A stretch of DNA of 64,000 nucleotides from Poseidonocella sp. HB161398 (lineage in GTDB: Bacteria; Pseudomonadota; Alphaproteobacteria; Rhodobacterales; Rhodobacteraceae), in assembly GCF_005870025.1 (NCBI RefSeq), contig NZ_VATA01000036.1, positions 1-64,000 of the forward strand, in the 5' to 3' direction. A model generated the notes under the pieces. The model did not search any database, had not been told where the DNA came from, and saw only the letters and a program-made list of their open reading frames with translations. The translations under genes were made by a program, and so were the position numbers. Of the stretch, positions 52,196 to 60,961 are shown piece by piece (within the stretch, counting starts at the first letter, position 1; every line of letters starts with the position of its first letter).

Positions 52196-53026
52196 TCAGC
52201 CCTTGACGGCGCCCCCGGTCAGACCGGCGACGATGTATTTCTGCGCGGCGACGAAGAAGACGACGGCCGGCAGGATGGTGAGGGTGACGAAGGCGAGGGT
52301 GCGGTTCCATTCGACCGCGTATTCGCCGCGGTACTGCATCATGCCCAAGGGCCAGGTGAAGGCCTCGCGCGAGTTCAGCACGACGAGCGGCAGCAGGAAG
52401 TTGTTCCAGCTCTGCACGAAGACGAAGACGCCCACCGTCGCCAGGATCGGCGTCGAGAGCGGCAGGGTGAACTGCCAGAAGAAGCGGACATAGCCGCAGC
52501 CCTCGACATAGGCGGCCTCGAAGAGCTCCTTCGGCAGCTCGCCGAAGAAAGTGCGGAAGAGCAGGATCGCCAGCGACAGGCCGAAGGCGGTCTGCGGCAG
52601 GATCACCGCCCAGTAGGTGTCCAGCAGCCCGAGGTCGCGGACCTGCACGAAGAGCGGCAGGATCGCGGTGGCGAAGGGGAACATCAGCCCCAGCGACAGG
52701 TAGGAGAAGAGCATCCGCGACCCGAAGAACCGCACCTGCGCGAAGACATAGGCGGCGGCCGCGCCGATCAGCAGGGTCAGCGCCACCGTGGCGACCGAGA
52801 TCACCAGCGAATTGCCCAGGTAGCGCCAGAAGCCCGGATCGGCGAGGATGTCGGCATAGATGTCGGTGCGCCAGGTCGCGGGCAGGCTCAGCGCGCTGGT
52901 CTGGATTTCATCGTTCGACTTGAACCCGCCCAGCACGGTGGCCAGCAGCGGCCCGAGGACGAAGCTCGCCACGATGCACAGGAAGCCGATGCGGAGGATC
53001 TGGCGGATCAGGTTGGCGCGGGTCAT
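52196..53026 (-). CDS. CUT1 ABC transporter permease (MalG type)
   Basis: A 276-residue inner-membrane protein with six helices and the EAA-loop motif EAAYVEGCGYVRFFWQFTLP. It overlaps the upstream permease gene by 4 bases and ends 3 bases before the GH43 gene. With its partner it forms the channel for the oligosaccharide taken up by the binding protein at 54041-55288. Confidence 0.93.
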   Translation of the reverse strand: MTRANLIRQILRIGFLCIVASFVLGPLLATVLGGFKSNDEIQTSALSLPATWRTDIYADILADPGFWRYLGNSLVISVATVALTLLIGAAAAYVFAQVRFFGSRMLFSYLSLGLMFPFATAILPLFVQVRDLGLLDTYWAVILPQTAFGLSLAILLFRTFFGELPKELFEAAYVEGCGYVRFFWQFTLPLSTPILATVGVFVFVQSWNNFLLPLVVLNSREAFTWPLGMMQYRGEYAVEWNRTLAFVTLTILPAVVFFVAAQKYIVAGLTGGAVKG

Positions 53027-53949
53027 GCGGGCTTCCTCATGAACAGGCGCTGGTAGAAGACCGCAACCAGCACGGCGGCGATGAACAGCGTCACCCCGAT
53101 GGCCGAGCCGTAGCCGATCTTCAGCCGCGCCAGGCCAAAGGTGTAGAGATAGGTGACGATGGTGTGCGACGAGTTCGCCGGCCCGCCATTGGTCAGCGGG
53201 ATGACCACGTCGAAGACCTGCAGCGCGCCGATCACCGAGAAGAAGACCGAGACGATGATCGCGGGCTTGATCATCGGGATCTGGACATGGCGGACGACCT
53301 CGAACCGGCTGGCCCCCTCGATCCGCGCCGCCTCGATCATGTCCTTCGGCACGCCCTGCAGCGCGGCGATGTAGATCATCATGTGGAAGCCGAAGTATTT
53401 CCAGACGATCACCACCATCACCGCAGTGAAGGCCCAGCTGCGGTCGGAGGTGATGAAATAGGGCTCCAGCCCCAGCGCGCGGGTCAGGTCGGCGACCACG
53501 CCGTAATTGCCGTCGACGATGAAGCTCCAGATCAGACCGGCGGCGATCTCGGCGAGGATGTAGGGCAGGAAGAAGATCAGCCGGAAGACCGTGTTCTCGG
53601 GCGTGCGGCGGTAGATCAGCAGGGCCAGCAGCAGCGCCAGCGGCAGCTGCACCAGAAGCGACACGGCGATGACCTTGAGCGAGTTCATCACCGATTGCTG
53701 GAAGACCGAATGCCCGGCCATGCGCTCGAAATTGGCGAAGCCGACGAAATCGGTGGGCGTGTTGTAGCCGTTCCAGTCGTAGAAGGCGTAGACCCCCGAT
53801 CCCGCGAGCGGATAGATCACGAAGAGGGTGAAAAGGATCAGCGCGGGCGGCAGCAGCACCAGCGTGGCGGTCATGCGCCCGCTGGTCAGCCGGCGGCGCA
53901 GCTTCTCGGTTGCGGAGGGCTGCTCCGCAGTCATCTCGACGGCAGCCAT
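53023..53949 (-). CDS. CUT1 ABC transporter permease (MalF type)
   Basis: A 308-residue inner-membrane protein with six helices and the EAA-loop motif EAARIEGASRFEVVRHVQIP. The start at ATG 53949 (MAAVEMTAEQPS) is chosen over longer open frame because GAGG lies upstream and the length is normal; M at residue 6 is an alternative. It is the first of the two CUT1 permeases. Confidence 0.92.
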   Translation of the reverse strand: MAAVEMTAEQPSATEKLRRRLTSGRMTATLVLLPPALILFTLFVIYPLAGSGVYAFYDWNGYNTPTDFVGFANFERMAGHSVFQQSVMNSLKVIAVSLLVQLPLALLLALLIYRRTPENTVFRLIFFLPYILAEIAAGLIWSFIVDGNYGVVADLTRALGLEPYFITSDRSWAFTAVMVVIVWKYFGFHMMIYIAALQGVPKDMIEAARIEGASRFEVVRHVQIPMIKPAIIVSVFFSVIGALQVFDVVIPLTNGGPANSSHTIVTYLYTFGLARLKIGYGSAIGVTLFIAAVLVAVFYQRLFMRKPA

Positions 53950-54040
53950 GAAGCTCGGCCTCTTTGATGGAATTGCATCGAATGCGGCTGCGCCGCCGGG
54001 AGAACGGCGCAGCCAGGTGCCGCTTGGACGGGCCCGCGTC

Positions 54041-55288
54041 CTAGCGGAACTCCCAGGCTTCCTGGATGCGCGCGGCGGCATCCTCGGGCGTGACATCCCC
54101 CGAGACCAGTTCGGCCGAGATGTCGTTGACCGTGCCGCCCACCGAGGCGCCGAGATACTGGTCGAGGAAGATCTGGTGCGCGGGCGAGGCCTCGATCATC
54201 GCGTTGATCTCCTGGGTGAAGGGCACCTGGATGGCGTCCCCCGTGCCCTGGATCACCGGCACGAAGAGGCCGCGGCGCGCGCCCTCGCGCTGATGCTCGG
54301 CATTGACCAGGAATTTCAGGAAATCGAGCGCCTCGGGCGGGGCGCCGGTGGTGACCGCATAGCCGTTGATGCCGCCCAGCGTCCCCGCCGGATCGCCTGC
54401 GCCGCCCTCGATCGCCGGGAAGGGCAGGATCTTCAGGCTGCCTTCCAGCAGCTCGCCCTCGTCGACGCCGATCGTCTGGGTATAGGCCCAGTCCCCCATC
54501 AGCAGGAAGGCGCCCTTGCCCTCGCCGAACATGGTGTTGCCCTGCTCGGCCGAGGCCGAGAGCACGCCCGGCTGGAACGGCTCCAGCGCGGCGAGATCGG
54601 CCATCTTCTGCCCGGCCGCCACGAAGGGCGCGGATTCGAAGCCCTCGTCGTCGCCCTCCATCGCCGCGCGGATCGCCTCGGCCCCGCCTTCGCGCAGCAC
54701 CAGGTAGCTGTAGTAGAAATGCAGCGGCCACTTGTCCTTGCCGCCCGAGACCAGCGGCGTAATGCCCGCCTCCTTCAAGGTCGCGACCGCGCCGAGGAAG
54801 TCGTCCCAGGTGCGGATGGCCGAGAGGTCGATCCCGGCCTTGTCGGTCAGCTGCTCATTGGCGAAGAACACCACCAGCCGCGCGGTCATCGGCAGGCCGT
54901 AGACCGCCTCTCCGTCGCTGAAGGCCGCGAGCGCACCCGGGGCGAAGCTGTCCAGATACTCCTGGTCGAGCGAGGCAGAGATGTCCTGCACCAGCCCCGC
55001 CTTGACCTGGTCGACCAGTGTCAGGCCGGCCCAGCTGTAGATCAGGTCCGGCCGCGCGTCCGATTGCAGCATGGTCGGCAGCTTGGTCTTGTAGGCCTCG
55101 GAGGCGAAATACTCGATCTCGACATCCACATCGGGATGCGCGGCCTCGTATTCCGCGATCACGTCCTGCCAGAACTGCTGCAGCTCGGGGCTGTTCGATT
55201 CCGGGCGCAGCACCTTGACCGAGGTCTCTGCATGCGCTCCCGCGACGGCAAAAGCGCATAGCGCCGCCGCCCCTGCGATGGTCTTCAT
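54041..55288 (-). CDS. CUT1 ABC transporter substrate-binding protein
   Basis: A 415-residue periplasmic protein, ATG 55288 with GGGAGGAT upstream. Signal peptide MKTIAGAAALCAFAVAGAHA. Type 2 (maltose-type) binding fold: VDVEIEYFASEAYKTKLPTML, PDLIYSWAG and YGLPMTARLVVFFANEQL. First gene of the 13-gene operon. Ligand inferred to be a xylo-oligosaccharide from the GH43 and XylA genes downstream. Expression is probably repressed by the LacI protein encoded just upstream through the operator at 55352-55373. Confidence 0.93.
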   Translation of the reverse strand: MKTIAGAAALCAFAVAGAHAETSVKVLRPESNSPELQQFWQDVIAEYEAAHPDVDVEIEYFASEAYKTKLPTMLQSDARPDLIYSWAGLTLVDQVKAGLVQDISASLDQEYLDSFAPGALAAFSDGEAVYGLPMTARLVVFFANEQLTDKAGIDLSAIRTWDDFLGAVATLKEAGITPLVSGGKDKWPLHFYYSYLVLREGGAEAIRAAMEGDDEGFESAPFVAAGQKMADLAALEPFQPGVLSASAEQGNTMFGEGKGAFLLMGDWAYTQTIGVDEGELLEGSLKILPFPAIEGGAGDPAGTLGGINGYAVTTGAPPEALDFLKFLVNAEHQREGARRGLFVPVIQGTGDAIQVPFTQEINAMIEASPAHQIFLDQYLGASVGGTVNDISAELVSGDVTPEDAAARIQEAWEFR

Positions 55289-55351
55289 TCTATCCTCCCA
55301 GATGATGCCGGCTCCGTCCGGCGTCTCGCGGCCGGGTTGGCCCGGCTTCAT

Positions 55352-55387
55352 ATTTGAGTAACGTACATCAGATTCGGAAATTGACAA
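55352..55387 (-). promoter_or_regulatory. LacI-type operator and promoter of the xylan operon
   Basis: An imperfect palindrome of form ATTTGA-N10-TCAGAT with a central CG lies at 55352-55373. On the minus strand a -35 box TTGTCA sits at 55387-55382, and the -10 region (TACGTT or ACGTTA, 16-17 bases later) falls inside the palindrome. Repressor binding would block the polymerase. The same sequence recurs upstream of the LacI gene at 56503-56524. Confidence 0.65.
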
Positions 55388-55422
55388 CCGTCATTCCACG
55401 ACGCAGCGCAGCATCGCCCGTC

Positions 55423-56487
55423 TCACGGCAGGTTGTCGCGCATGTAGATGTCGATGCAGATGCTCTCCTGCGCATCGAAGGTCGGGCGGCCGTCGATCAG
55501 CGCCTTGAGGATGCGGACGGCACTGCGGATCTCGTGGCCGGCATCCTGGTTGATGACGGCGTCGAAGACCCCCGAGATCAGCGCGCTGCGCGCATAGGGG
55601 GTGAGCTCGTGCACCACGACCGGGATGCGGGGTCCGGCGGCGCGCTCCTCCAGCGCGCGGACAATGCCGCGATTGCCGGCGCCGAGATTGTAGATGCCCG
55701 CGATCCCGGGTTCGGCCTTCAGCTGCGCGGAAAGCAGCCGCCCGACGGTTTCGGCGTCGTCGCGGCCCTCGATCGGCGGCAGGCAGGAGAGATGCGGGTA
55801 TTCCCTGGCGATCACCGTCTCGAATCCGAGGCGCCGCTCGACATGGTCGCGCAGGAGCGCCGAGCCCATCACGATGCAGATCCGCCCCGGCGCCGGGCAG
55901 AAGCGGCCCAGCAGACCGGCCGCCGTCCGTCCTGCTACCACGTTGTCAATGCCGACAAATCTGGCGCGCATCGAGGTCGGCGCGTCGGAGACGAGTGTCA
56001 GGACATAGACGCCGCGGGCGCTCAGCCGGGCGATGGCATCGCGCACCTCGGGCGAGTCGGTGGCGACGACAGCGACCCCGTCGATCTCCTCGGGGTCGAG
56101 CGCGTCGAGCGCCGCCGCAAGCGCCGGGCCATCGAAGGGCGGGACCAGAACGGTGCGCAGGTCGATCCGGTCCATGCTGGTGAAGGAGGCGGTGTTGCCG
56201 ACCGCGTCGCGCAGCATGTGCATGAAGCTGTTGGTGCCCTCTGCCAGCAGGAACGCCATTCGGTAGTGGCGCCGCTTGGAGAGGTTGGCCGCCGCCATGT
56301 CGCGCTGGTAGCCGAGCCGCGCCATCGCGTCGGCAACCCGCTTGGCCGTCACCTTGCGCACGCCGGGACGCTCGTTGAGCACCCGGTCGACCGTGGCCAG
56401 GCTGACCCCCGCCTCGCGGGCCACATCGCGCACGGTCGGGCGCCCTGCCCCCTGCTCTGCCTTCCTGCCGCCGTCACGTCCCGTCAT
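55423..56487 (-). CDS. LacI-family transcriptional regulator of the xylan operon
   Basis: A 354-residue regulator. The helix-turn-helix (PTVRDVAREAGVSLATVDRVLN, about residues 17-38) is followed by a LacI hinge and a periplasmic-binding-type sensor domain (DGVAVVATDSPEV, FVGIDNVVAGRTAA and IAGIYNLGAGNRG). It stands directly upstream of the binding-protein gene. An operator with the same arms as the xylan operon operator precedes its own start (ATG 56487), so autoregulation and local control are inferred. The inducer is unknown, possibly xylose or a xylobiose derivative. Confidence 0.9.
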   Translation of the reverse strand: MTGRDGGRKAEQGAGRPTVRDVAREAGVSLATVDRVLNERPGVRKVTAKRVADAMARLGYQRDMAAANLSKRRHYRMAFLLAEGTNSFMHMLRDAVGNTASFTSMDRIDLRTVLVPPFDGPALAAALDALDPEEIDGVAVVATDSPEVRDAIARLSARGVYVLTLVSDAPTSMRARFVGIDNVVAGRTAAGLLGRFCPAPGRICIVMGSALLRDHVERRLGFETVIAREYPHLSCLPPIEGRDDAETVGRLLSAQLKAEPGIAGIYNLGAGNRGIVRALEERAAGPRIPVVVHELTPYARSALISGVFDAVINQDAGHEIRSAVRILKALIDGRPTFDAQESICIDIYMRDNLP

Positions 56488-56502
56488 TGCCGCTCCTTGC
56501 CG

Positions 56503-56524
56503 TTTTGAGTATCGTACATCAAAA
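56503..56524 (-). promoter_or_regulatory. LacI-type operator upstream of the xylan regulator gene
   Basis: TTTTGA-N10-TCAAAA, with perfect 6-base arms and a central CG. It lies 16-37 bases upstream of the regulator start and contains a -10-like TACGAT on the minus strand. It shares the core GAGTAnCGTACATCA with the site at 55352-55373. Confidence 0.7.
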
Positions 56525-56550
56525 TCGGGCGAGGGAACACGGATATGACA

Positions 56551-57576
56551 TCAGCCTACCGCAGAGCTGCCGCCCTCGACGAAGCTGCCCTGGAAGAGCA
56601 CGGGACCGGCCGCCGCCTCTCCGGCGTCCTTGCGGGGGATCCCGGCGACCAGACGGCGCGCCAGGGCGCGGCCGATCTCGGCATGCTCGAACCGGTAGCA
56701 GGAGAGCGGCGGCGTCAGGAAGCGGGTCTGGCGGCTTTCGAGGAAGCCGATCAGCGCCAGGTCGCGCCCCGGTTCCAGCCCCGCCTCGCGCAGCCCGTGA
56801 TAGAAGCCGATGGCCCAGAGGCTGTCGGTCATCACCGCGGCGCGCGGCCGGTCCGGCATGTCCTTCCAGCGCGCCAGTGCCGTCAACGCCCCCTCGGCCT
56901 CGCGCGGCACGCGCAGGACCAGCGCCGGGTCGTAGCCGATCCCGGCCCGCTCCAGCGCGGCACGGTAGGCGTCGTGATAGACATAGGCGAGATTGGCCTC
57001 GCCCTCGGGCAGGAAGGCGGCGATCCGGCGGTGCCCCGCCGCGACGAGCCGCGCCACGCTGTCCCGCGCGGCATGCGCGAAATCCAGATCGACATGGGCG
57101 TGGCTGTCGGCCGGCCCGCTGCGCCCGAGCGTCACGAAGGGTATGCGCAGCCGCGACAGCAGCCCGACGCGCGGGTCGCCCCGGGTCGTGGCGGTGATGA
57201 TCATGCCGTCGACGATCCGGCGCGCCACCATGCGCTGCAGATAGGCGGCCGGTTCCTCGTCGCGGCTGCAGGGCAGGATCACCAGATCCATGCCCTCCTC
57301 GCGCAGCACCTCCTGGATGCCCGCCGCGACCTCCATGAAGAAGCTCGACGCCCCGGTCGTGCCGCCCTGGCTGGTCATCACCATGAAGCCGACCGTGTTC
57401 GTCGCCCCCGCCTTCAGCGACCGGCCGGACTGGTTCGGGACATAGCCCAGCTCCTCCGCGGCCTGCAGCACGCGGGCGCGCGTCGCCGGATTGACGTCCG
57501 GGCGGCCGTTGAGCGCGCGCGACACCGTGCCGATCGAGATGTCGAGATGCCGTGCCAGATCCTTGATTCCGATCAT
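56551..57576 (-). CDS. LacI-family transcriptional regulator of the divergent sugar operon
   Basis: A 341-residue regulator. The start ATG 57576 gives MIGIKDLARHLDISIGTVSRALNGRPDVN, a textbook LacI helix-turn-helix at the very N-terminus; a longer frame upstream would add unrelated residues. The sensor domain follows (VGFMVMTSQGG, IVDGMIITATTR and FVTLGRSGPADSHAHVD). It is divergent from the Gfo-led operon at 57708, and two CGTAAACGTTTACG-like sites lie between them, so it probably represses that operon and itself. Confidence 0.9.
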   Translation of the reverse strand: MIGIKDLARHLDISIGTVSRALNGRPDVNPATRARVLQAAEELGYVPNQSGRSLKAGATNTVGFMVMTSQGGTTGASSFFMEVAAGIQEVLREEGMDLVILPCSRDEEPAAYLQRMVARRIVDGMIITATTRGDPRVGLLSRLRIPFVTLGRSGPADSHAHVDLDFAHAARDSVARLVAAGHRRIAAFLPEGEANLAYVYHDAYRAALERAGIGYDPALVLRVPREAEGALTALARWKDMPDRPRAAVMTDSLWAIGFYHGLREAGLEPGRDLALIGFLESRQTRFLTPPLSCYRFEHAEIGRALARRLVAGIPRKDAGEAAAGPVLFQGSFVEGGSSAVG

Positions 57577-57602
57577 CCGCCCTCTTCGCGCTCCGCAAGT
57601 TC

Positions 57603-57616
57603 CAAAAACGTTTACG
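57603..57616. promoter_or_regulatory. LacI-type operator O1
   Basis: CAAAAACGTTTACG matches the ideal palindrome CGTAAACGTTTACG at 12 of 14 positions. It lies about 27 bases upstream of the LacI gene start on the minus strand and upstream of the -35 box of the divergent operon. Confidence 0.65.
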
Positions 57617-57624
57617 GTTCCTTG

Positions 57625-57654
57625 TTGACAGGTTCGGAGCCGCAAGACTAGGGT
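57625..57654 (+). promoter_or_regulatory. Promoter of the Gfo-led sugar operon
   Basis: A perfect TTGACA -35 box at 57625-57630 is followed, 18 bases later, by TAGGGT at 57649-57654 as a weak -10 box. It is flanked on both sides by LacI-type operators. Confidence 0.5.
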
Positions 57655-57668
57655 CGTAATCGTTTACG
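57655..57668. promoter_or_regulatory. LacI-type operator O2
   Basis: CGTAATCGTTTACG differs from the palindrome CGTAAACGTTTACG at one position. It overlaps the expected transcription start of the rightward promoter. Its centre is 52 bases from the centre of O1. Confidence 0.7.
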
Positions 57669-57707
57669 GTCGCACGAGTCGGCCGGAACGATGGGAGGAA
57701 AGCCAGA

Positions 57708-58739
57708 ATGTTGAGCGCCGTCATGGCGGGGTGCGGAGCCATGTCCGAGGGCTGGCTGCGCGCGATTTCGCAGGTTCCGCTTGCTGCGGAACGGCTAGAG
57801 CTTGCGGGCTTCGTCGATCTCGATCCGGGCCGCGCGCGCCACTTGGCGCGAGAGGCCGGCAAGCCGGAGGCCGCCACCGGGACCGACCTGGACGCGATGC
57901 TGGAACGGGTGAAGCCCGATATCGTCTTCGACGTGGTGATCCCCGGCGCGCGGCGTCCGGTGGTGGAGACCGCGCTGGCCCATGGCTGCCACGTGCTGTC
58001 GGAGAAGCCGATGGCCGAGAGCCTCGCCGATGCCGCCGCGCTGATCGAGGCGGCGCGGGACGCCGGGCGGATCCATGCGGTGGTGCAGAACCGCCGCTTC
58101 GTTCCCGGCATCCGCCGCCTGCGCCGGGTGGTCGAGGAGGGCCGGATCGGGCGGCTGACCGGGGTGCATTGCGATTTCTTCGTCGGCGCGCATTTCGGCG
58201 GCTTCCGCGAGGAGATGGACCATGTGCTGCTCCTCGACATGTCGATCCACACGCTCGACGCCGCACGCTACCTGATCGGCGCGGCGCCGCAGGCAGTCTA
58301 CTGCCACGAAACCAACCCGCCCGGCTCCTGGTACGCCCATGGCGCGGCGGCCAGCGCGATCTTCGAATTCCCCGAGGGCGTGACCTTCACCTATCGCGGC
58401 TCCTGGTGCGCGGAGGGGGCGAACACCTCCTGGGAGGGCGCCTGGCGGGTGACCGGCACCGAGGGCACGGCAACCTGGGACGGGGCGGAGGATCTGCGGA
58501 TCGGCCGGGTCACCGGGACCGAGGGGCTCCTGCGCGCGGTGTCCCCCGCCGAAGTGCCCGAGCCGCCCGATCCCGGCCGCACGCTGGGCCATGCCAGCGT
58601 GATCGACGAATTCCTCTCTGCGGTGGAGACCGGGCGCCTGCCCGAGACCGCCGCCGAGGACAATATCCGGAGCCTCGCCATGGTTCTGGCCGCAATCGAC
58701 AGCGCGGAACGCCGCGCCCGTGTCACCATCGACGTCTAG
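57708..58739 (+). CDS. Gfo/Idh/MocA-family oxidoreductase
   Basis: A 343-residue NAD(P)-dependent enzyme with Rossmann motif VMAGCGAMSEGWLRAI, EKP motif in LSEKPMAESLADA and catalytic-His motif LLDMSIHTLDAARYL. GGGAGGAAAG precedes ATG 57708. First gene of the operon controlled by the paired operators. It is followed after 10 bases by a TIM-barrel isomerase gene; such pairs usually act in sequence on a sugar or inositol derivative. Substrate unknown. Confidence 0.88.
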   Translation: MLSAVMAGCGAMSEGWLRAISQVPLAAERLELAGFVDLDPGRARHLAREAGKPEAATGTDLDAMLERVKPDIVFDVVIPGARRPVVETALAHGCHVLSEKPMAESLADAAALIEAARDAGRIHAVVQNRRFVPGIRRLRRVVEEGRIGRLTGVHCDFFVGAHFGGFREEMDHVLLLDMSIHTLDAARYLIGAAPQAVYCHETNPPGSWYAHGAAASAIFEFPEGVTFTYRGSWCAEGANTSWEGAWRVTGTEGTATWDGAEDLRIGRVTGTEGLLRAVSPAEVPEPPDPGRTLGHASVIDEFLSAVETGRLPETAAEDNIRSLAMVLAAIDSAERRARVTIDV

Positions 58740-58749
58740 GAGACAGCAT

Positions 58750-59688
58750 ATGAGCAAGGACGCATTGCGCATCGGCACCATGATTTCGGCCTCGGGCGGC
58801 GCCGCCGCCGCGCGGATCGGCCAGATCGCAGACATGGGCTTCGAGAGCTTCGAGCCCTTCTTCTGGCAGACCACCAACGGACAGGATGTGGCGGAGCTGG
58901 GCAAGCGCTGCCGCGACGCGATCGGCGACCGCGACATCACCATGTCGACGCTGGGCATGTTCGGCAATCCGCTGGAGGAGCAGCCGCTCGATCTCGACAC
59001 GCTGCAGGGCTGGAAGGACTGCATCGACAACGCGCATCATTTCGGCGCGACCTGCGTGGCGGGCTTCACCGGCCGCCTGCGCGGCCGCCCGCTGCCCGAG
59101 AGCCTGCCGCGCTACCGCGAGATCTGGTCCGAGCTGGGCAAGCGCGCCGCCGACAAGGGGGTGAAGATCGCCTTCGAGAACTGCGCCATGGACGGCAACT
59201 GGCAGACCGGCGACTGGAACATCGCACACAACCCCGACGCCTGGGAGCTGATCTTCAACGAGACGCCGGAGGATAATTTCGGTCTGGAATGGGAGCCCTG
59301 CCACCAGATGGTCTACCTGATCGACCCGCTGCCGCAGATCCGCAAATGGGGGCCGAAGATCTTCCACGTCCACGGCAAGGACGCGACGATCCGCTGGGAC
59401 GTGATCCGCGAACACGGCATTTTCGGCAAGCTGCCGCATGTCTTCATGCGCACGCCGGGCTTCGGCGACACGAACTGGACCGACGTCGTCACCGAGCTGC
59501 GGCTGGCGGGCTACACCGGCTCCATCGACATCGAGGGCTGGCACGATCCGGTCTACCGCGACGCGCTGGAAATGACCGGGCAGCTGCATGCGCTCGAGCA
59601 TCTGAAGACCGCGCGCGGCGGCCGCTTCGTCGACGAGAGCTCGGCCTATGAAGGGGGCGATCCGTCGCTCCTGCGCGAAAGCGCCTGA
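58750..59688 (+). CDS. Sugar phosphate isomerase/epimerase (TIM barrel)
   Basis: A 312-residue TIM-barrel protein of the xylose-isomerase-like family. Metal-site motifs are visible in VKIAFENCAMDG, FGLEWEPCHQM, KIFHVHGKDATIRWD and YTGSIDIEGWHDP. Start ATG 58750 follows AGGAGACAGCAT. It works with the preceding Gfo oxidoreductase and the following importer, probably epimerising or isomerising the oxidised sugar. Not closely like XylA, so D-xylose is not implied. Confidence 0.87.
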   Translation: MSKDALRIGTMISASGGAAAARIGQIADMGFESFEPFFWQTTNGQDVAELGKRCRDAIGDRDITMSTLGMFGNPLEEQPLDLDTLQGWKDCIDNAHHFGATCVAGFTGRLRGRPLPESLPRYREIWSELGKRAADKGVKIAFENCAMDGNWQTGDWNIAHNPDAWELIFNETPEDNFGLEWEPCHQMVYLIDPLPQIRKWGPKIFHVHGKDATIRWDVIREHGIFGKLPHVFMRTPGFGDTNWTDVVTELRLAGYTGSIDIEGWHDPVYRDALEMTGQLHALEHLKTARGGRFVDESSAYEGGDPSLLRESA

Positions 59689-59743
59689 AATACCAGCCGC
59701 GCCCGGGAGGGGCGCGGCCGCCATCAGCCTGAGGGAGGACAGG

Positions 59744-60961
59744 ATGGGACTGAACATGACTGCGAAGGCAGCACTGCTGGCCGGCGCTGCGGGGCTTCTG
59801 CCCCTGGCCGCATCGGCCGATCCGACGGTTCTCGATCTGTGGACGATCGACGATCCGGGCGAATACCACTACGTTCTGGCGAAGGAGTTCGAGGAGGCCA
59901 ATCCCGACATCCGGATCAATGTCCGCACGGTGCAGTTCCGCGACATGATCAACGACCTGGCCCGCGCCATCGCGGCAGGCGACGCGCCGGACGTGACCTA
60001 TGTCGACAACCCGGAAGTCGCGCTTCTGGCCTCGCGCGGGCTGCTGCTGGACATCGCGCCGCGGATCGAGGCCTCGGAGATCGTCGACAAGGCGGATATC
60101 TTCCCCGGCCCGCTCTCCTCGGTGAGCTGGAAGGACGGCATCTACGGCCTGCCGCGCGGGGCGAACACGATCGCGCTCTACTACAATGCCGACCTGTTCC
60201 GCGCCGCGGGGCTCAATCCCGACCAGCCGCCCCAGACCTGGGCCGAGCTGAAATCGGCAGCCGAGGCGCTGAGCGACCCCGACGACAATGTCTACGGTCT
60301 GGCCTTCTCGGCGGTCGCGACCGAAGAGGGCACGTTCCAGTTCCTGCCCTGGCTGCAGATGGCCGGAGGCGATTACGACAAGGTCGATACCGAGGGCGGC
60401 GCGAAGGCGCTCGGCTTCTGGAAGTCGCTGCTCGACGAGAAGCTCGCCTCGCCCGACACGCTGATCCGCAGCCAGTGGGACAGCACCGCGACCTTCAATG
60501 CCGGCAATGCCGCGATGGCGATCTCGGGCCCGTGGGAGCTGCCGCGGATGGCGAAGGACGCGCAGTTCGAATACCGCGCCGCGCTCCTGCCGATGCCGGA
60601 AGCAGGCGGCGAACGCGCCTCGGCGCTCGGCGAGGGCGACAACGTGATCCTGGCCTCGACCGACCATCCCGACGAGGCCTTCCGCTTCCTCGAATTCCTC
60701 TATGCCCAGATGCCGCGGGTCTGGAACGAGTTCGGCTATCTGCCGGCCGCCGATGTCACTGTGGAGAACCCGCAGAACGAGGCGATCTACCGGGTCTTCG
60801 AGGAGTCGATGAAATACGCCCGCAACCGCGGCCCCTCGCCCGAGTGGCCGCAGATCTCCAAGGCGATCCAGGGCGCGATGCAATCGGCGCTGACCGGGCA
60901 GGCGACGCCCGAGGAAGCGCTGGCGACCGCGCAGGGGAAAATCGACCGTGTCCTCGACTGA
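59744..60961 (+). CDS. CUT1 ABC transporter substrate-binding protein
   Basis: A 405-residue periplasmic protein starting at ATG 59744 with GAGGGAGGACAGG upstream. Signal peptide KAALLAGAAGLLPLAASA. The type 2 binding fold is shown by VLDLWTIDDPGEYHYVLAKEF, DAPDVTYVDNPEVALL, YGLPRGANTIALYYNADLF and AAMAISGPWELPRM. It delivers the sugar to the permeases encoded next, whose gene overlaps its 3' end by 14 bases. Ligand unknown. Confidence 0.92.
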   Translation: MGLNMTAKAALLAGAAGLLPLAASADPTVLDLWTIDDPGEYHYVLAKEFEEANPDIRINVRTVQFRDMINDLARAIAAGDAPDVTYVDNPEVALLASRGLLLDIAPRIEASEIVDKADIFPGPLSSVSWKDGIYGLPRGANTIALYYNADLFRAAGLNPDQPPQTWAELKSAAEALSDPDDNVYGLAFSAVATEEGTFQFLPWLQMAGGDYDKVDTEGGAKALGFWKSLLDEKLASPDTLIRSQWDSTATFNAGNAAMAISGPWELPRMAKDAQFEYRAALLPMPEAGGERASALGEGDNVILASTDHPDEAFRFLEFLYAQMPRVWNEFGYLPAADVTVENPQNEAIYRVFEESMKYARNRGPSPEWPQISKAIQGAMQSALTGQATPEEALATAQGKIDRVLD

